NCBI GenBank assembly: GCA_964384625.1
Contig: CAYLNH010000250.1
Location: 1-10,903 of the forward strand
Source: CAYLNH01 sp964384625
Lineage (GTDB): Bacteria > Verrucomicrobiota > Lentisphaeria > JABSQK01
DNA length: 10,903 nucleotides
Direction of reading: 5' to 3'
Below the pieces are notes generated by a model, which saw only the letters and a list, made by a program, of their open reading frames with translations, made no database searches and was not told the origin of the DNA. The translations under genes and the position numbers were made by a program. Shown piece after piece: positions 1 to 6,865 of this stretch. How positions within the stretch are numbered: position 1 is the first letter of the stretch; each line of letters begins with the position of its first letter.

Positions 1-60
1 GTTGGTATGTCTGCCCCGAATAATGCGACGTTATTTCCGCGCCGACCCTAAGGTGGAGCT

Positions 61-73
61 GCCCCGTTGGGGC
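61..73. repeat. Short GC hairpin downstream of kbl
   Basis: A 5-bp stem GCCCC/GGGGC closes a GTT loop. It lies about 70 bases beyond the kbl stop in the direction of kbl transcription, so it could help end that transcript, but no T-run follows on the minus strand. Its form (C-run, three-base loop, G-run) resembles the hairpins at 4488-4506 and 8285-8301, so it may be a diverged member of the same repeat family. Nothing else is recognisable in bases 1-140. Confidence 0.3.
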
Positions 74-133
74 GCACCAGAGCGACCGGAGAGGCCTGCA
101 ACCCAACGCCCGGAAGGCTTTTCGCGGAGGGTG

Positions 134-145
134 TAGCTAGCTAGC
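134..145. repeat. Three tandem TAGC units over the kbl stop codon
   Basis: Three perfect TAGC units span the end of kbl. On the minus strand they put a TAG in each of the three frames within about a dozen bases, so translation stops whatever the frame. It may be chance or a short slippage tract. Confidence 0.45.
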
Positions 146-1367
146 TGCAGAGTTCCCCGAGGGTCTGCAGTACTGCCGCAATGTCCGCCTCTGTATGCGC
201 GGCGTTCACCTGGAACCGGATCGTCTCATCACCGCGGGGGACGACGGGAAACGCCAGACCAACAGCGAGGATGCCGGCGTCAAAGAGGTCTTGAACCAGT
301 TTCCGGGTCTTGTCCGTATCGCGAACGAGCAGCGGAACCACGGGGTGCGGTCCGGGGATGGATTCCAACCCGAGGGCTTCCATGCCGTCGCGAAACTGCT
401 TGATGCGGGCGTGTAAATGCCGGAGACGTTCTCGTCCCTCATCGCTGTCGCAGATGTTGATTGCGGCAATTGCTGCGGCGCAGTCGGCGACACTCAGCGG
501 ATTGGTGTAGATGTAGGTGTCCGCCTTCTGACGTACCGCTTCGACCACGGCTTCCGTGCCGGCGACAAAGCCGCCGTTGACGCCGAATGCTTTGCCGAAG
601 GTGCCGACGATCACATCCGGCACGGCGCCGGCAAACTCCATGGTGCCGCGGCCGGTCTCGCCGTATGCCCCGATGCCGTGGGAGTCGTCGACGGCCGTGA
701 TGACGCCGTCGCGGAACCTGTCGTCGTACGTTCTGGCGACGGCCGCGATCTGATCGATCGGTGCGTAGTCGCCGCGCATGCTGAAGATGCCGTCGAACAC
801 GACGATGACGCGGTCGATGCCGTCAGGCACGGCGTCGAGACAGGCCCGCAGCGAGTCCATGTCGTTGTGGTCATAGATGCCCTTGTGCCCGCGCGGCACG
901 CCGGCGATGCGCATGGCGCGGATGATGCTGTTGTGGTTGAGCTGGTCGCCGATCCAGTGGGTGGTTTTCGTCCCCAGCGCAAAGGCCATGCCGCAGTTCG
1001 CGGTGTAGGCCGAGTTGAAGATTTTGGCCGCCGGCTTGCCGCAGAAGTCGGCAATCCGCTGTTCCAGCTGCACGTGGTAGGAGAAGGTGCCGTCGATAAA
1101 CCGCACGGCGCCGGGGCCGACACCGAACTGGCGCGTCGCAGCGTCGGCCGCTTCGATCAGATCCGGATGGTTCGACAGCGACAGATAACTGTTGGAGTTC
1201 ATGCGGATGAACTCCTGGTCGGCGCCTTCGAGTTTGTAGCGCGGCCCGCGATCACCTTTCGGCGGCAAGTAGTCGACGATTACCCGTTCCGGCGCCTTCG
1301 AGCGCCCGGCCTCTTTCAGTTCGGCCAGTTCCCGGCGCAGCGAATCATCCAAAGCATCGTGTGACAT
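141..1367 (-). CDS. kbl: Glycine C-acetyltransferase (2-amino-3-ketobutyrate CoA ligase)
   Basis: A PLP-dependent enzyme of the alpha-oxoamine synthase family (408 residues; Kbl is usually near 400). It is expected to cleave 2-amino-3-ketobutyrate with CoA to glycine and acetyl-CoA in the cytoplasm, the second step of threonine breakdown. The Schiff-base lysine is in GTFGKAFG (K259). The cofactor-binding aspartate and histidine are in AVDDSHGIG (D227, H230). The segments LNHNSII near 144 and FPVVPRG near 373 match Kbl. The ATG at 1367 is chosen because an ideal AGGAGG lies 7 bases upstream. It follows tdh by 41 bases on the same strand, which is the main reason to prefer Kbl over BioF or serine palmitoyltransferase in this family. 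The region around residues 56-62 (MNSNSYL) differs from the ANNYLGL of enterobacterial Kbl, so related activities are not fully excluded. Confidence 0.8.
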   Translation of the reverse strand: MSHDALDDSLRRELAELKEAGRSKAPERVIVDYLPPKGDRGPRYKLEGADQEFIRMNSNSYLSLSNHPDLIEAADAATRQFGVGPGAVRFIDGTFSYHVQLEQRIADFCGKPAAKIFNSAYTANCGMAFALGTKTTHWIGDQLNHNSIIRAMRIAGVPRGHKGIYDHNDMDSLRACLDAVPDGIDRVIVVFDGIFSMRGDYAPIDQIAAVARTYDDRFRDGVITAVDDSHGIGAYGETGRGTMEFAGAVPDVIVGTFGKAFGVNGGFVAGTEAVVEAVRQKADTYIYTNPLSVADCAAAIAAINICDSDEGRERLRHLHARIKQFRDGMEALGLESIPGPHPVVPLLVRDTDKTRKLVQDLFDAGILAVGLAFPVVPRGDETIRFQVNAAHTEADIAAVLQTLGELCS

Positions 1368-1373
1368 TCTCTT

Positions 1374-1379
1374 CCTCCT
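1374..1379 (-). promoter_or_regulatory. Consensus Shine-Dalgarno of kbl
   Basis: The minus strand reads AGGAGG followed by AAGAGA and then ATG, a canonical ribosome binding site in the 41-base tdh-kbl gap. It fixes the kbl start at 1367 and shows that the organism uses ordinary Shine-Dalgarno initiation for at least this gene. Confidence 0.8.
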
Positions 1380-1408
1380 GACTCAGGAGCCGGTTTGCCG
1401 ACGACTCC

Positions 1409-2440
1409 TCATTCCAGCTCCCAGTTCAGTACGACCTTGCCCGACTCGCCTGAGCGCATGACGTCGAAGCCCGGCTCGAAGTCGGTATAGTCGAAGTGGT
1501 GCGTGATCACCGGCGAAATATCGAGGCCGGTCTGGATCATGGCAGTCATTTTGTACCACGTCTCATACATCTCGCGGCCGTAGATGCCCTTGATCGTCAG
1601 GCCGTTGAAGATGACCAGATCCCAGTCGATCTGCGTCTCCGCCGGCAGAATGCCGAGCAGTGCGATCTTGGCGCCGTGGCACATGTTCGGCAACATCGAA
1701 TGGAACGCATCCGAACTGCCGGACATCTCGAGACCGACGTCGAACCCCTCTTTCATGCCGAGCTCTTTCTGGGCGTCTTCAATCGTGCGGTCCTGCACGT
1801 TCAGCGCAATCGTCGCGCCCATCTTCTTCGCCAGTTCCAGGCGATAGGGATTGACGTCGGTAGTCACGACGTGCCGGGCGCCGGCATGCCGGGCGATGGC
1901 TGTTGCCATGCAGCCGATCGGACCGGCGCCGGTGATCAAGACGTCTTCGCCGAGGACGTCAAAGGACAGCGCCGTGTGGGTGGCGTTACCCAGCGGGTCG
2001 AAGCAGGAGATGACATCCAGGGGGATGTCGGGATCGCAATACCAGACATTGCTCATCGGGATCGCCAGGTATTCGGCAAACGCCCCCGGGCGGTCGACGC
2101 CGACGCAGCTCGGCGCCATGCACAGGTGGCGGCGGCCCGCCAGGCAGTTGCGGCAGTGGCCGCAGACCAGATGGCCTTCGCCCGAGACCAGATCGCCAAC
2201 GGCGAAGTCATGGACGTTGCTGCCGATCGCCGCCACGTGACCGACGAATTCGTGGCCGATATGCATGGGCACGTGGATGTGCTTCCGGGCCCACTCGTCC
2301 CAGTTGTAGATATGCACATCCGTCCCGCAGATCGAGGCCCGTTGGATCTTGATCAGGACCTCGTTGATCCCGATGTCCGGGACGGGGACTTCCTGCAGCC
2401 AGAGACCGGGTTCGGCCTTGGCCTTGACCAGCGCTTTCAT
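1409..2440 (-). CDS. tdh: L-threonine 3-dehydrogenase
   Basis: A zinc-dependent, NAD-linked medium-chain dehydrogenase (343 residues; the E. coli enzyme has 341) that oxidises threonine to 2-amino-3-ketobutyrate, which Kbl then cleaves. Catalytic zinc ligands C38, H63 and E64 are seen in ICGTDVHIYNWDEW and GHEFVG. The structural zinc site is the four cysteines C93, C96, C99 and C107. The Rossmann glycine motif GAGPIG starts at 171. The stretches GFDVGLEMSG and KGIYGREM are close to the E. coli protein, which makes this one of the surest calls in the window. The ATG at 2440 gives the family's typical MKALVK start. The frame stays open to 2566, but that extra part lies in hairpin repeats and has no family match. 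The ribosome site is not clear: GAGG lies 14 bases upstream and GGAAAAA closer. It is the first gene of the operon. Confidence 0.95.
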   Translation of the reverse strand: MKALVKAKAEPGLWLQEVPVPDIGINEVLIKIQRASICGTDVHIYNWDEWARKHIHVPMHIGHEFVGHVAAIGSNVHDFAVGDLVSGEGHLVCGHCRNCLAGRRHLCMAPSCVGVDRPGAFAEYLAIPMSNVWYCDPDIPLDVISCFDPLGNATHTALSFDVLGEDVLITGAGPIGCMATAIARHAGARHVVTTDVNPYRLELAKKMGATIALNVQDRTIEDAQKELGMKEGFDVGLEMSGSSDAFHSMLPNMCHGAKIALLGILPAETQIDWDLVIFNGLTIKGIYGREMYETWYKMTAMIQTGLDISPVITHHFDYTDFEPGFDVMRSGESGKVVLNWELE

Positions 2441-2501
2441 TTTTTCCACAAAGGACCTCGCATCGGTTACAGTATCTTCAGGTTCTCCACAGCCGCACTC
2501 C

Positions 2502-2640
2502 TCACGCTGAAGGCGTGACCGTTTCAAGCCTGGGGTTGGCGAAGCCTGCCCCAGGATACCCGGCAACAGGGATCAACGCTGAAGGCGTTGCTGTCGGCTT
2601 TGCCGGATCTGTGACCACGTTGTCACGTGGCGCGCCCTGA
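2502..2640. repeat. Cluster of GC-rich hairpins upstream of tdh
   Basis: At least five stem-loops sit side by side. TCACGC/GCGTGA with loop TGAAG spans 2502-2518. A 12-position near-perfect stem closing GAA spans 2529-2555. CAACGC/GCGTTG, again with loop TGAAG, spans 2574-2590. CGGC/GCCG with loop TTT spans 2595-2605. CCACGT/ACGTGG spans 2615-2630 and is followed by the palindrome GGCGCGCC at 2629-2636. The first and third share the loop and inner pairs but differ in the outer pairs with compensating changes. This looks like a repetitive extragenic (REP/BIME-like) element. It lies in the transcribed leader or promoter region of tdh. Confidence 0.65.
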
Positions 2641-2826
2641 CGACGTTTCCGCCACGGCGGCCAGGCCGCGACGAAGTCTATGAATGACTCAAGCTGGTAG
2701 ACAGTAGTTGGTCGGCAGGTTGGCCGCAAGCCAGGGTGGGGCTGTTGCGGTGGATGGCCGCGGAACCCTTGGGTCATTCGGTCGTGTCAAGCCGCAGGCG
2801 GGCCCCCCGTCTGCCGCCCCGTGTAG
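2641..2826. other. Gene-free stretch between repeat blocks
   Basis: Part of the 679-base divergent region between tdh and the methyltransferase gene. Short open frames cross it on both strands, but none has a convincing ribosome site, a recognisable domain or continuity beyond the repeats. No clear sigma-70 promoter hexamers could be picked out. The promoters for tdh (minus) and for the gene at 3120 (plus) should lie somewhere in 2441-3119. Confidence 0.4.
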
Positions 2827-3022
2827 CCTGCATCGAGATCCCGCACCCTTGCGGTGTGGAGTTTCAGGATCCGTCACCTGCACCAGGCGATCACGAATCC
2901 GCCCCGCCGCTCTGCTTGGCTTGCCAACCAGAGCGGCGGGAAAACGGGGTAGAGGAGGCGCGGAACCTATGTCGGTGACTGATCCTCAAATACCGCGGGG
3001 CAAGCCGTGCGGGATGCGCAGG
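2827..3022. repeat. Foldback element with ~41-bp imperfect terminal inverted repeats
   Basis: The left arm (2838-2878, read on the minus strand) and right arm (2974-3015, read on the plus strand) align at about 31 of 42 positions with one single-base gap. Both begin GGTGACNGATCC at the inner end and finish TGCGGGAT at the outer end. A further CCTGC/GCAGG pair extends the symmetry to 2827 and 3022. Near the centre is a strong stem-loop at 2903-2940: 12 uninterrupted pairs, one mismatch, four more pairs, then a CTTG loop. The symmetric form suggests a small non-autonomous mobile element (MITE-like) or a REP/BIME unit. No transposase and no clear target duplication is visible. Confidence 0.6.
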
Positions 3023-3119
3023 AGGGCAGCAATCAAGCAGTTGCCAGCCCCCTCGCAAGCCATTGATTCCCACTGTTACCGGGCGTAGGTTTATTCCTGC
3101 TCGCAATCCCGCGGTGTGT

Positions 3120-4466
3120 ATGACGGATACGAAAGACGACAAGCGAATCATAATCTGTGCCCTCGGTTTCGATGCCGGCGGCCTGGAAGCGCTGTCCCGC
3201 CTCCAACTCGGCGACGCAGCGGTCTGGGCGATCAACTGCGCGGACGCCGCCGATCTGCCCGCGAGTTGGCTGCGGCTGCAGGCCGATGCCGGCAGAGGAA
3301 CCGGGGCGTTGCTGAAAGCCGCCTGCTCACGTGCGCTGCAGGAGGACGTGGAGTTGTTCGTCCCGTTGATGGGCATGACAGCCGACGTCGAAGCGCTGCC
3401 GGCACTCATCACCGCCTGGCGGACTGACGGCGGTGATGTGGTCATCGCCGGCCGACCGACGGCGCCGGGGCTGACCGGCCGGGCGTTACGCTGGTTCACG
3501 GGACGGCCGGACATTGACTTCCTCTCCGGCTGCAAAGGGTACAGCCGGGGCTTCCTCCAGCGCATCCGGTATTACCTGAATTCGGATACGATCCGTTGCG
3601 ATACGGAGTTACTCCTGCAGGCGGTCCAACTGCGGGCCGAGATCCGGGTTGTGCCGGTAGAGTGCCGGCCGCCGGCACGCGGCGTCGGCGGCACTCTGGC
3701 CATGCTCCGTGCCGGTTTGGGGTACCGTCTGCATGAGTGGGGCATGATGTGTTCGTTGAAGTACCGCCGAATCGACTCGACCCAGTACGTCGACAAAACC
3801 GGCGTTCCATACACCTCGCACGCGATGGCGCTGCAGGTCGTCGAACGCATCCGGCCCCAGCGGATCCTGGACCTGGGTTGCGGTCCCGGCTTCGTCGCCC
3901 GTGAGTGTGAGAAGCGCGGCGCCGAGGTAACCGGTGCCGACCTTGTCGATCCGGAAACCGGCATGATGACCGGGTTCTGTCGCTTTGATCTGTCGGATCC
4001 CGAGTTCCCCTTGGATCCGCGGCAGTTTGATATGATCCTGATGCTGGACATCATCGAGCATCTGGCCGAACCGGAGGAATTCCTGCTGCGGCTGAAGCAA
4101 GCGCTGGCGGATGCCGAGAGACAGCCGTTAATCGTGCTTTCGACGCCGAACGTCGCGTTCCTTCTGGTTCGCCTCAATTTACTTCTCGGACGTTTCCCTT
4201 ATGCCGAGCGGGGGATCCTGGATATCACCCACAAACGGCTGTTCACACGATCGTCGCTGCGTCGGGCCCTGTACATGTGCGGGTATGAGATAGAGTCGAT
4301 CAAGGCCGTCCCCGTGCCGTTCGCCAGGGTGATCGGATCCTGGGTCGGGCGGTTGCTGGGCGGCTTCGCCCGGCTCGCAACACTGCTGCTGCCGTCGCTG
4401 TTCGCCTTTCAGTATCTGGTCACCTGCCGTCCGCTGCCGCCTATTCGCCTGGTCAATCGGGAGTAG
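3120..4466 (+). CDS. Fusion of degenerate family 2 glycosyltransferase-like domain and class I SAM methyltransferase
   Basis: Residues 1-200 of 448 follow the outline of a DPM1-like family 2 glycosyltransferase: AGRGTGALLKAA near 57 for the usual GKGAAL, FLSGCKGYSRGF near 134 for the SG-x-YSR segment, and CDTELLLQA near 160. The acidic DxD sugar-nucleotide motif expected near residue 80 is replaced by VPLMGMTAD, so transferase activity is doubtful. Residues 245-395 are a methyltransferase: motif I DLGCGPGF (251-258), D274 at the end of strand 2, and FDMILMLDIIEHL (303-315). The C-terminus (about 400-435) is hydrophobic and may rest on the membrane. The family combination suggests modification of a cell-surface glycan or lipid-linked sugar, but the substrate is unknown. 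ATG 3120 is preferred; TTG 3063 and GTG 3114 are in frame, and no start has a good ribosome site. It is the only plus-strand gene, divergent from tdh and convergent with the ankyrin gene. Confidence 0.75.
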   Translation: MTDTKDDKRIIICALGFDAGGLEALSRLQLGDAAVWAINCADAADLPASWLRLQADAGRGTGALLKAACSRALQEDVELFVPLMGMTADVEALPALITAWRTDGGDVVIAGRPTAPGLTGRALRWFTGRPDIDFLSGCKGYSRGFLQRIRYYLNSDTIRCDTELLLQAVQLRAEIRVVPVECRPPARGVGGTLAMLRAGLGYRLHEWGMMCSLKYRRIDSTQYVDKTGVPYTSHAMALQVVERIRPQRILDLGCGPGFVARECEKRGAEVTGADLVDPETGMMTGFCRFDLSDPEFPLDPRQFDMILMLDIIEHLAEPEEFLLRLKQALADAERQPLIVLSTPNVAFLLVRLNLLLGRFPYAERGILDITHKRLFTRSSLRRALYMCGYEIESIKAVPVPFARVIGSWVGRLLGGFARLATLLLPSLFAFQYLVTCRPLPPIRLVNRE

Positions 4467-4486
4467 CCGCCGGCGGCGCGAACAGA

Positions 4487-4550
4487 TCCCCCGGCACAGC
4501 TGGGGGCTTCCGGAGATTCAGATCGGCGGCAGTCCACTGAAGGGGGAATA
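4487..4550 (+). repeat. Dispersed repeat family 2, copy a
   Basis: It opens with a stem CCCCCGGC/GCTGGGGG (one G-T pair) around an ACA loop (4488-4506), continues CTTCCGGAGATT and ends near ACTGAAGGGGGAA. Positions 4487-4518 are identical over 32 bases to the reverse complement of 8244-8275. It begins 20 bases after the stop of the methyltransferase fusion gene. Confidence 0.75.
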
Positions 4551-4563
4551 GACCCGCCCAAAA

Positions 4564-4615
4564 CACAGCTGGGGGCTTCCCGGAGATCGGCAACGCCGGC
4601 GATGAACTGAAGGGG
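4564..4615 (+). repeat. Dispersed repeat family 2, copy b
   Basis: It shares the CACAGCTGGGGGCTTCC core with copy a and the ACTGAAGGGGGAA end. Against copy c at 8291-8342 it matches at 50 of 52 positions, in the same orientation, 3.7 kb away. Such identity between non-coding stretches shows recent spread or selection on the sequence. Confidence 0.8.
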
Positions 4616-4626
4616 GAAGAGGCACG

Positions 4627-4645
4627 CCCCAAGCTGCGCTTGGGG
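4627..4645. terminator. Perfect 8-bp stem-loop between convergent genes
   Basis: CCCCAAGC, loop TGC, GCTTGGGG. It lies between the stop of the fusion gene (4466) and the stop of the ankyrin gene (4671), where a two-way terminator is expected. No T-run follows on either strand, so a classical intrinsic terminator is not shown. It may instead belong to the adjoining repeat. Confidence 0.4.
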
Positions 4646-4670
4646 TCTCGTAAGTAAACGCTATTCCGGG

Positions 4671-6032
4671 CTATTCCCGCTGCTGCAGCAGGGCCGCGAC
4701 GCGTTTGTGCTGCAGCTTGGCGGCAATGGCTGCGGGCGTGCGGCCCTTGCCGTCTTTCGCTGTGGCGTCGGCCCCGGCGTCAAGCAGTTGCTTGACAATC
4801 ACCGCGTCCCCCTTGAAGGCCGCGGCATGCAGCGGCGTGACGCCGTTGCCGGCGGCGTGACGGACGTCGGCTTTGTGCTGTATCAGCAGCGTCACCAGCT
4901 TGCGGTTGCCCGTTGTCGCGGCGCTCAACAGCGGTGTCTCGCCGGCGCGATTGCGGCTGTTTACGTCGACGCCGCCGGCGATCAGCATTGTGGCAATCTT
5001 GACATTGTCGGTCAGATGCAGGCCGGTGTTGCCGTTGGGCAGCGGCTGGTGCCTGGCGCCGTTGGCCGCCAGGAGCTTCACCAGAACTTCGATATCGGTT
5101 GCCGCCGCCATCAGCAGCGGCGAGTGACCGTTATTATTCCGGTGGTTGACGTCGGCCTTCTGTTCGACCAGGAGCTTGATCACGTGTAACTGCTTGCGTT
5201 GGCGTATGCGTTCGCGGTTCTGTACGGCTTCCAGGACGCTGAGCAGAGGCGTGTCGCCGGTGTTGTTGGTGCCGTCGACGTCGGCTTCGCCGGTAAGGAG
5301 GACCTTCGCCGCTTCCAACTGCCCGTAGTAAGCCGCCAGATGCAGCGGTCGGTTGCCGTCGCGATCACCGGCGCGGATTGTTGCCTTGTTATTGATGAGG
5401 CAGGCGATCACGGCGGCGCGGCCTTCGGCCGCGGCCTTGTGGATCGGGCGTTGGGCCAGCCGATCCCGGGCTTCGATTGCGGCGCCCTTGGCGATCAGGG
5501 CTTTGACGGCGTCGAGCCGGCCGTAGAACGCGGCCACGTGCAGGGGGGTCTTGCCGGTGCGATCGGCCTGGTTGACGGCCAGCTTGCGGTCCAACGCAAA
5601 CGCCATGATTTCCCGATTGCCGCCGCCGGCGGCGGCGTGCAGCAGGGAGCGCTTGAAGGGGGTCACGTAGTCGGGGTCGGCGTTCTTCGCCAACAGCAGT
5701 TTGAAGGTGCGCAGGTCGCCGTTCTGCGCGGCCAGCAGCAGTGCGGTCTGGCTGTCCTGAGAGACGAAATTGACGTCGGCGCCGCGGTCGATCAGAAAGC
5801 GCGCCACGCCGGTGCGCCCGGCGGCGACGGCGTAGTGCAGCGGCCGCCAGCCGTGTTCTTTCTTGTTGGCGCGGTTGACGGCTTTGCGGTCCTTGTCGAG
5901 GATTGCCCGGATCTCCGCCGGTTTGCCGGCGTGCGCGGCGTTGTGAATCGGGTCGGCAACGGCCGGCGTCGGGACAGCGGTTGCCAGGAAGGCGATCAGC
6001 AGGGCGGCGCGTTGACAATGCGGAGATCGCAT
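4671..6032 (-). CDS. Exported ankyrin-repeat protein
   Basis: A 453-residue protein with an N-terminal signal peptide (arginine and charged residues in the first 8, hydrophobic AALLIAFLATAV, cleavage probably after AVA at 26) and then almost nothing but ankyrin repeats. About 13 units can be counted: starts near 27, 60, 94, 128, 161, 194, 227, 260, 303, 335, 365, 398 and 431. Many carry the TPLHxAA signature, best in units 5, 7 and 12. Unit 8 holds an insertion of about ten charged residues (NRERIRQRKQ), unit 10 is short, and the last unit is incomplete and ends the protein. No catalytic domain is seen, so a role in protein binding outside the cytoplasm (periplasm or outside the cell) is inferred. 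The partner is unknown. The ATG at 6032 follows AGGAGT by a few bases. It is the second gene after the SWIM gene, 9 bases away. Confidence 0.9.
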   Translation of the reverse strand: MRSPHCQRAALLIAFLATAVPTPAVADPIHNAAHAGKPAEIRAILDKDRKAVNRANKKEHGWRPLHYAVAAGRTGVARFLIDRGADVNFVSQDSQTALLLAAQNGDLRTFKLLLAKNADPDYVTPFKRSLLHAAAGGGNREIMAFALDRKLAVNQADRTGKTPLHVAAFYGRLDAVKALIAKGAAIEARDRLAQRPIHKAAAEGRAAVIACLINNKATIRAGDRDGNRPLHLAAYYGQLEAAKVLLTGEADVDGTNNTGDTPLLSVLEAVQNRERIRQRKQLHVIKLLVEQKADVNHRNNNGHSPLLMAAATDIEVLVKLLAANGARHQPLPNGNTGLHLTDNVKIATMLIAGGVDVNSRNRAGETPLLSAATTGNRKLVTLLIQHKADVRHAAGNGVTPLHAAAFKGDAVIVKQLLDAGADATAKDGKGRTPAAIAAKLQHKRVAALLQQRE

Positions 6033-6037
6033 CGGGT

Positions 6038-6043
6038 ACTCCT
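6038..6043 (-). promoter_or_regulatory. Shine-Dalgarno of the ankyrin gene overlapping the upstream stop
   Basis: On the minus strand the SWIM gene ends GAC TAG, and the AG of that stop starts the AGGAGT that serves the next ATG at 6032. The ribosome finishing the SWIM protein therefore sits on the start region of the ankyrin gene, which suggests coupled translation of the two. Confidence 0.65.
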
Positions 6044-6833
6044 AGTCGCTGTAGAGATCGCTGACGGTCTGGTTCATGTGGTGGTCGCCCGGCGGAAAGA
6101 ACGGCGGCGGACCGAGAAGGGTAAGGACATTGATCAACGGCAGCTGCAGGGCGCCGCTGTTGGTCGGCAGCTCGTCCTGCGTGTCATAGAAGCTCTGCTT
6201 CAGACTGTTCAGCGGCACCACGGCCTCCTGGGTTGCGTGCCGGATCTCGCCGGCGCCCCAGTGGCGGCGCACGGCATTGATCACGTCCAGCCGGCTGAGG
6301 CCGCGAAAGGCGAGCAGGGCGAAGGGGTCCTTGTCGAAGTATTCCGCCACGACACAGGCGGCCGCGACGGCATGGCAGCAGAGCTCGGCGGCGCCGCAGG
6401 CGCAGGACTGCCGGCCGACAGGGGCAGGGCACAGCTCCGTGCCGGTACTCGCGAAAATCGTGGTCAGGGCTTTGGGCAGCCGCCCGGCGTAGAGATGGGC
6501 AATCATCAGGTTGTCCCGCGCGATCGCGTCCAGCAGGCGGGTGCTCTCGGCCGCGGCAATCACCGGGATCCGAAAGGTGACCACATGGGTTCTCTCGCGT
6601 GTCTCTTCGACGCGGGCGGTGATCACGCCGCTCTGAATTCTCAACTCGAGTACCTGGGAGCGCCGGGCCAGTCGGCGGCCGAGTTCCAGCACCTGGCGTT
6701 CGGCTGCCGCCTCGATCGGCTCCAGCCATTGCCGCGACCACCAGCCTTCACCAATCTGACCGCGGCGGCTGCGCAGGTACAACCCCTTGCCGTCGGGGTC
6801 GTCCAAAGGTTGCTGCCAGTCGAATATCGTCAT
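6042..6833 (-). CDS. SWIM zinc-finger protein
   Basis: A 263-residue protein with one SWIM zinc site of the form CxC-x5-CxH: C144, C146, C152 and H154. It is followed by VVAEYFDKDPFALLAFRG, which matches the helix and DPF-LL segment normally found after this motif. The N-terminal part has GWWSRQWLEPIE (29-41) and a stretch of beta strands (LELRIQSGVITARV, 62-75), also typical of the bacterial family. The C-terminus has LGPPPFFPP. The family is linked to nucleic-acid or protein binding and in many bacteria lies beside a SNF2-type helicase; none is present here. No signal peptide, so it is cytoplasmic. The ATG at 6833 has only a weak GAGAG upstream. The downstream partner is the ankyrin gene, 9 bases away. 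Exact function unknown. Confidence 0.85.
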   Translation of the reverse strand: MTIFDWQQPLDDPDGKGLYLRSRRGQIGEGWWSRQWLEPIEAAAERQVLELGRRLARRSQVLELRIQSGVITARVEETRERTHVVTFRIPVIAAAESTRLLDAIARDNLMIAHLYAGRLPKALTTIFASTGTELCPAPVGRQSCACGAAELCCHAVAAACVVAEYFDKDPFALLAFRGLSRLDVINAVRRHWGAGEIRHATQEAVVPLNSLKQSFYDTQDELPTNSGALQLPLINVLTLLGPPPFFPPGDHHMNQTVSDLYSD

Positions 6834-6865
6834 GTCGCTCTCAGTTTCATTTCGTTACGATGATC

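Noticed and set aside
417..2518. Long plus-strand frames (315 and 340 residues) opposite kbl and tdh
   Set aside because: They mirror two certain genes and show no family motifs; stops are rare on the complement because of high GC.
2441..2566. Longer N-terminus for tdh
   Set aside because: The extra 42 residues come from hairpin repeat DNA, while the ATG at 2440 gives the exact family start MKALVK.
2903..2940. Intrinsic terminator at the long stem-loop
   Set aside because: The stem is followed by AAAA on the plus strand and by G/C on the minus strand, so there is no T-run, and no gene ends nearby. It is better explained as the core of the foldback element.
2502..3022. CRISPR array
   Set aside because: The repeats are inverted, differ in length and are not regularly spaced; no spacers of even size and no cas gene are present.
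2708..3088. 126-residue plus-strand frame upstream of the fusion gene
   Set aside because: It runs through both arms and the stem-loop of the inverted-repeat element, which explains its apparent openness. No good ribosome site and no domain.
5199..6863. 554-residue open frame on the plus strand
   Set aside because: It lies opposite the clear ankyrin and SWIM genes. Its composition is the Val/Gly/Ala/Asp-rich pattern expected of the complement of a GC-rich gene, and no domain is recognisable.
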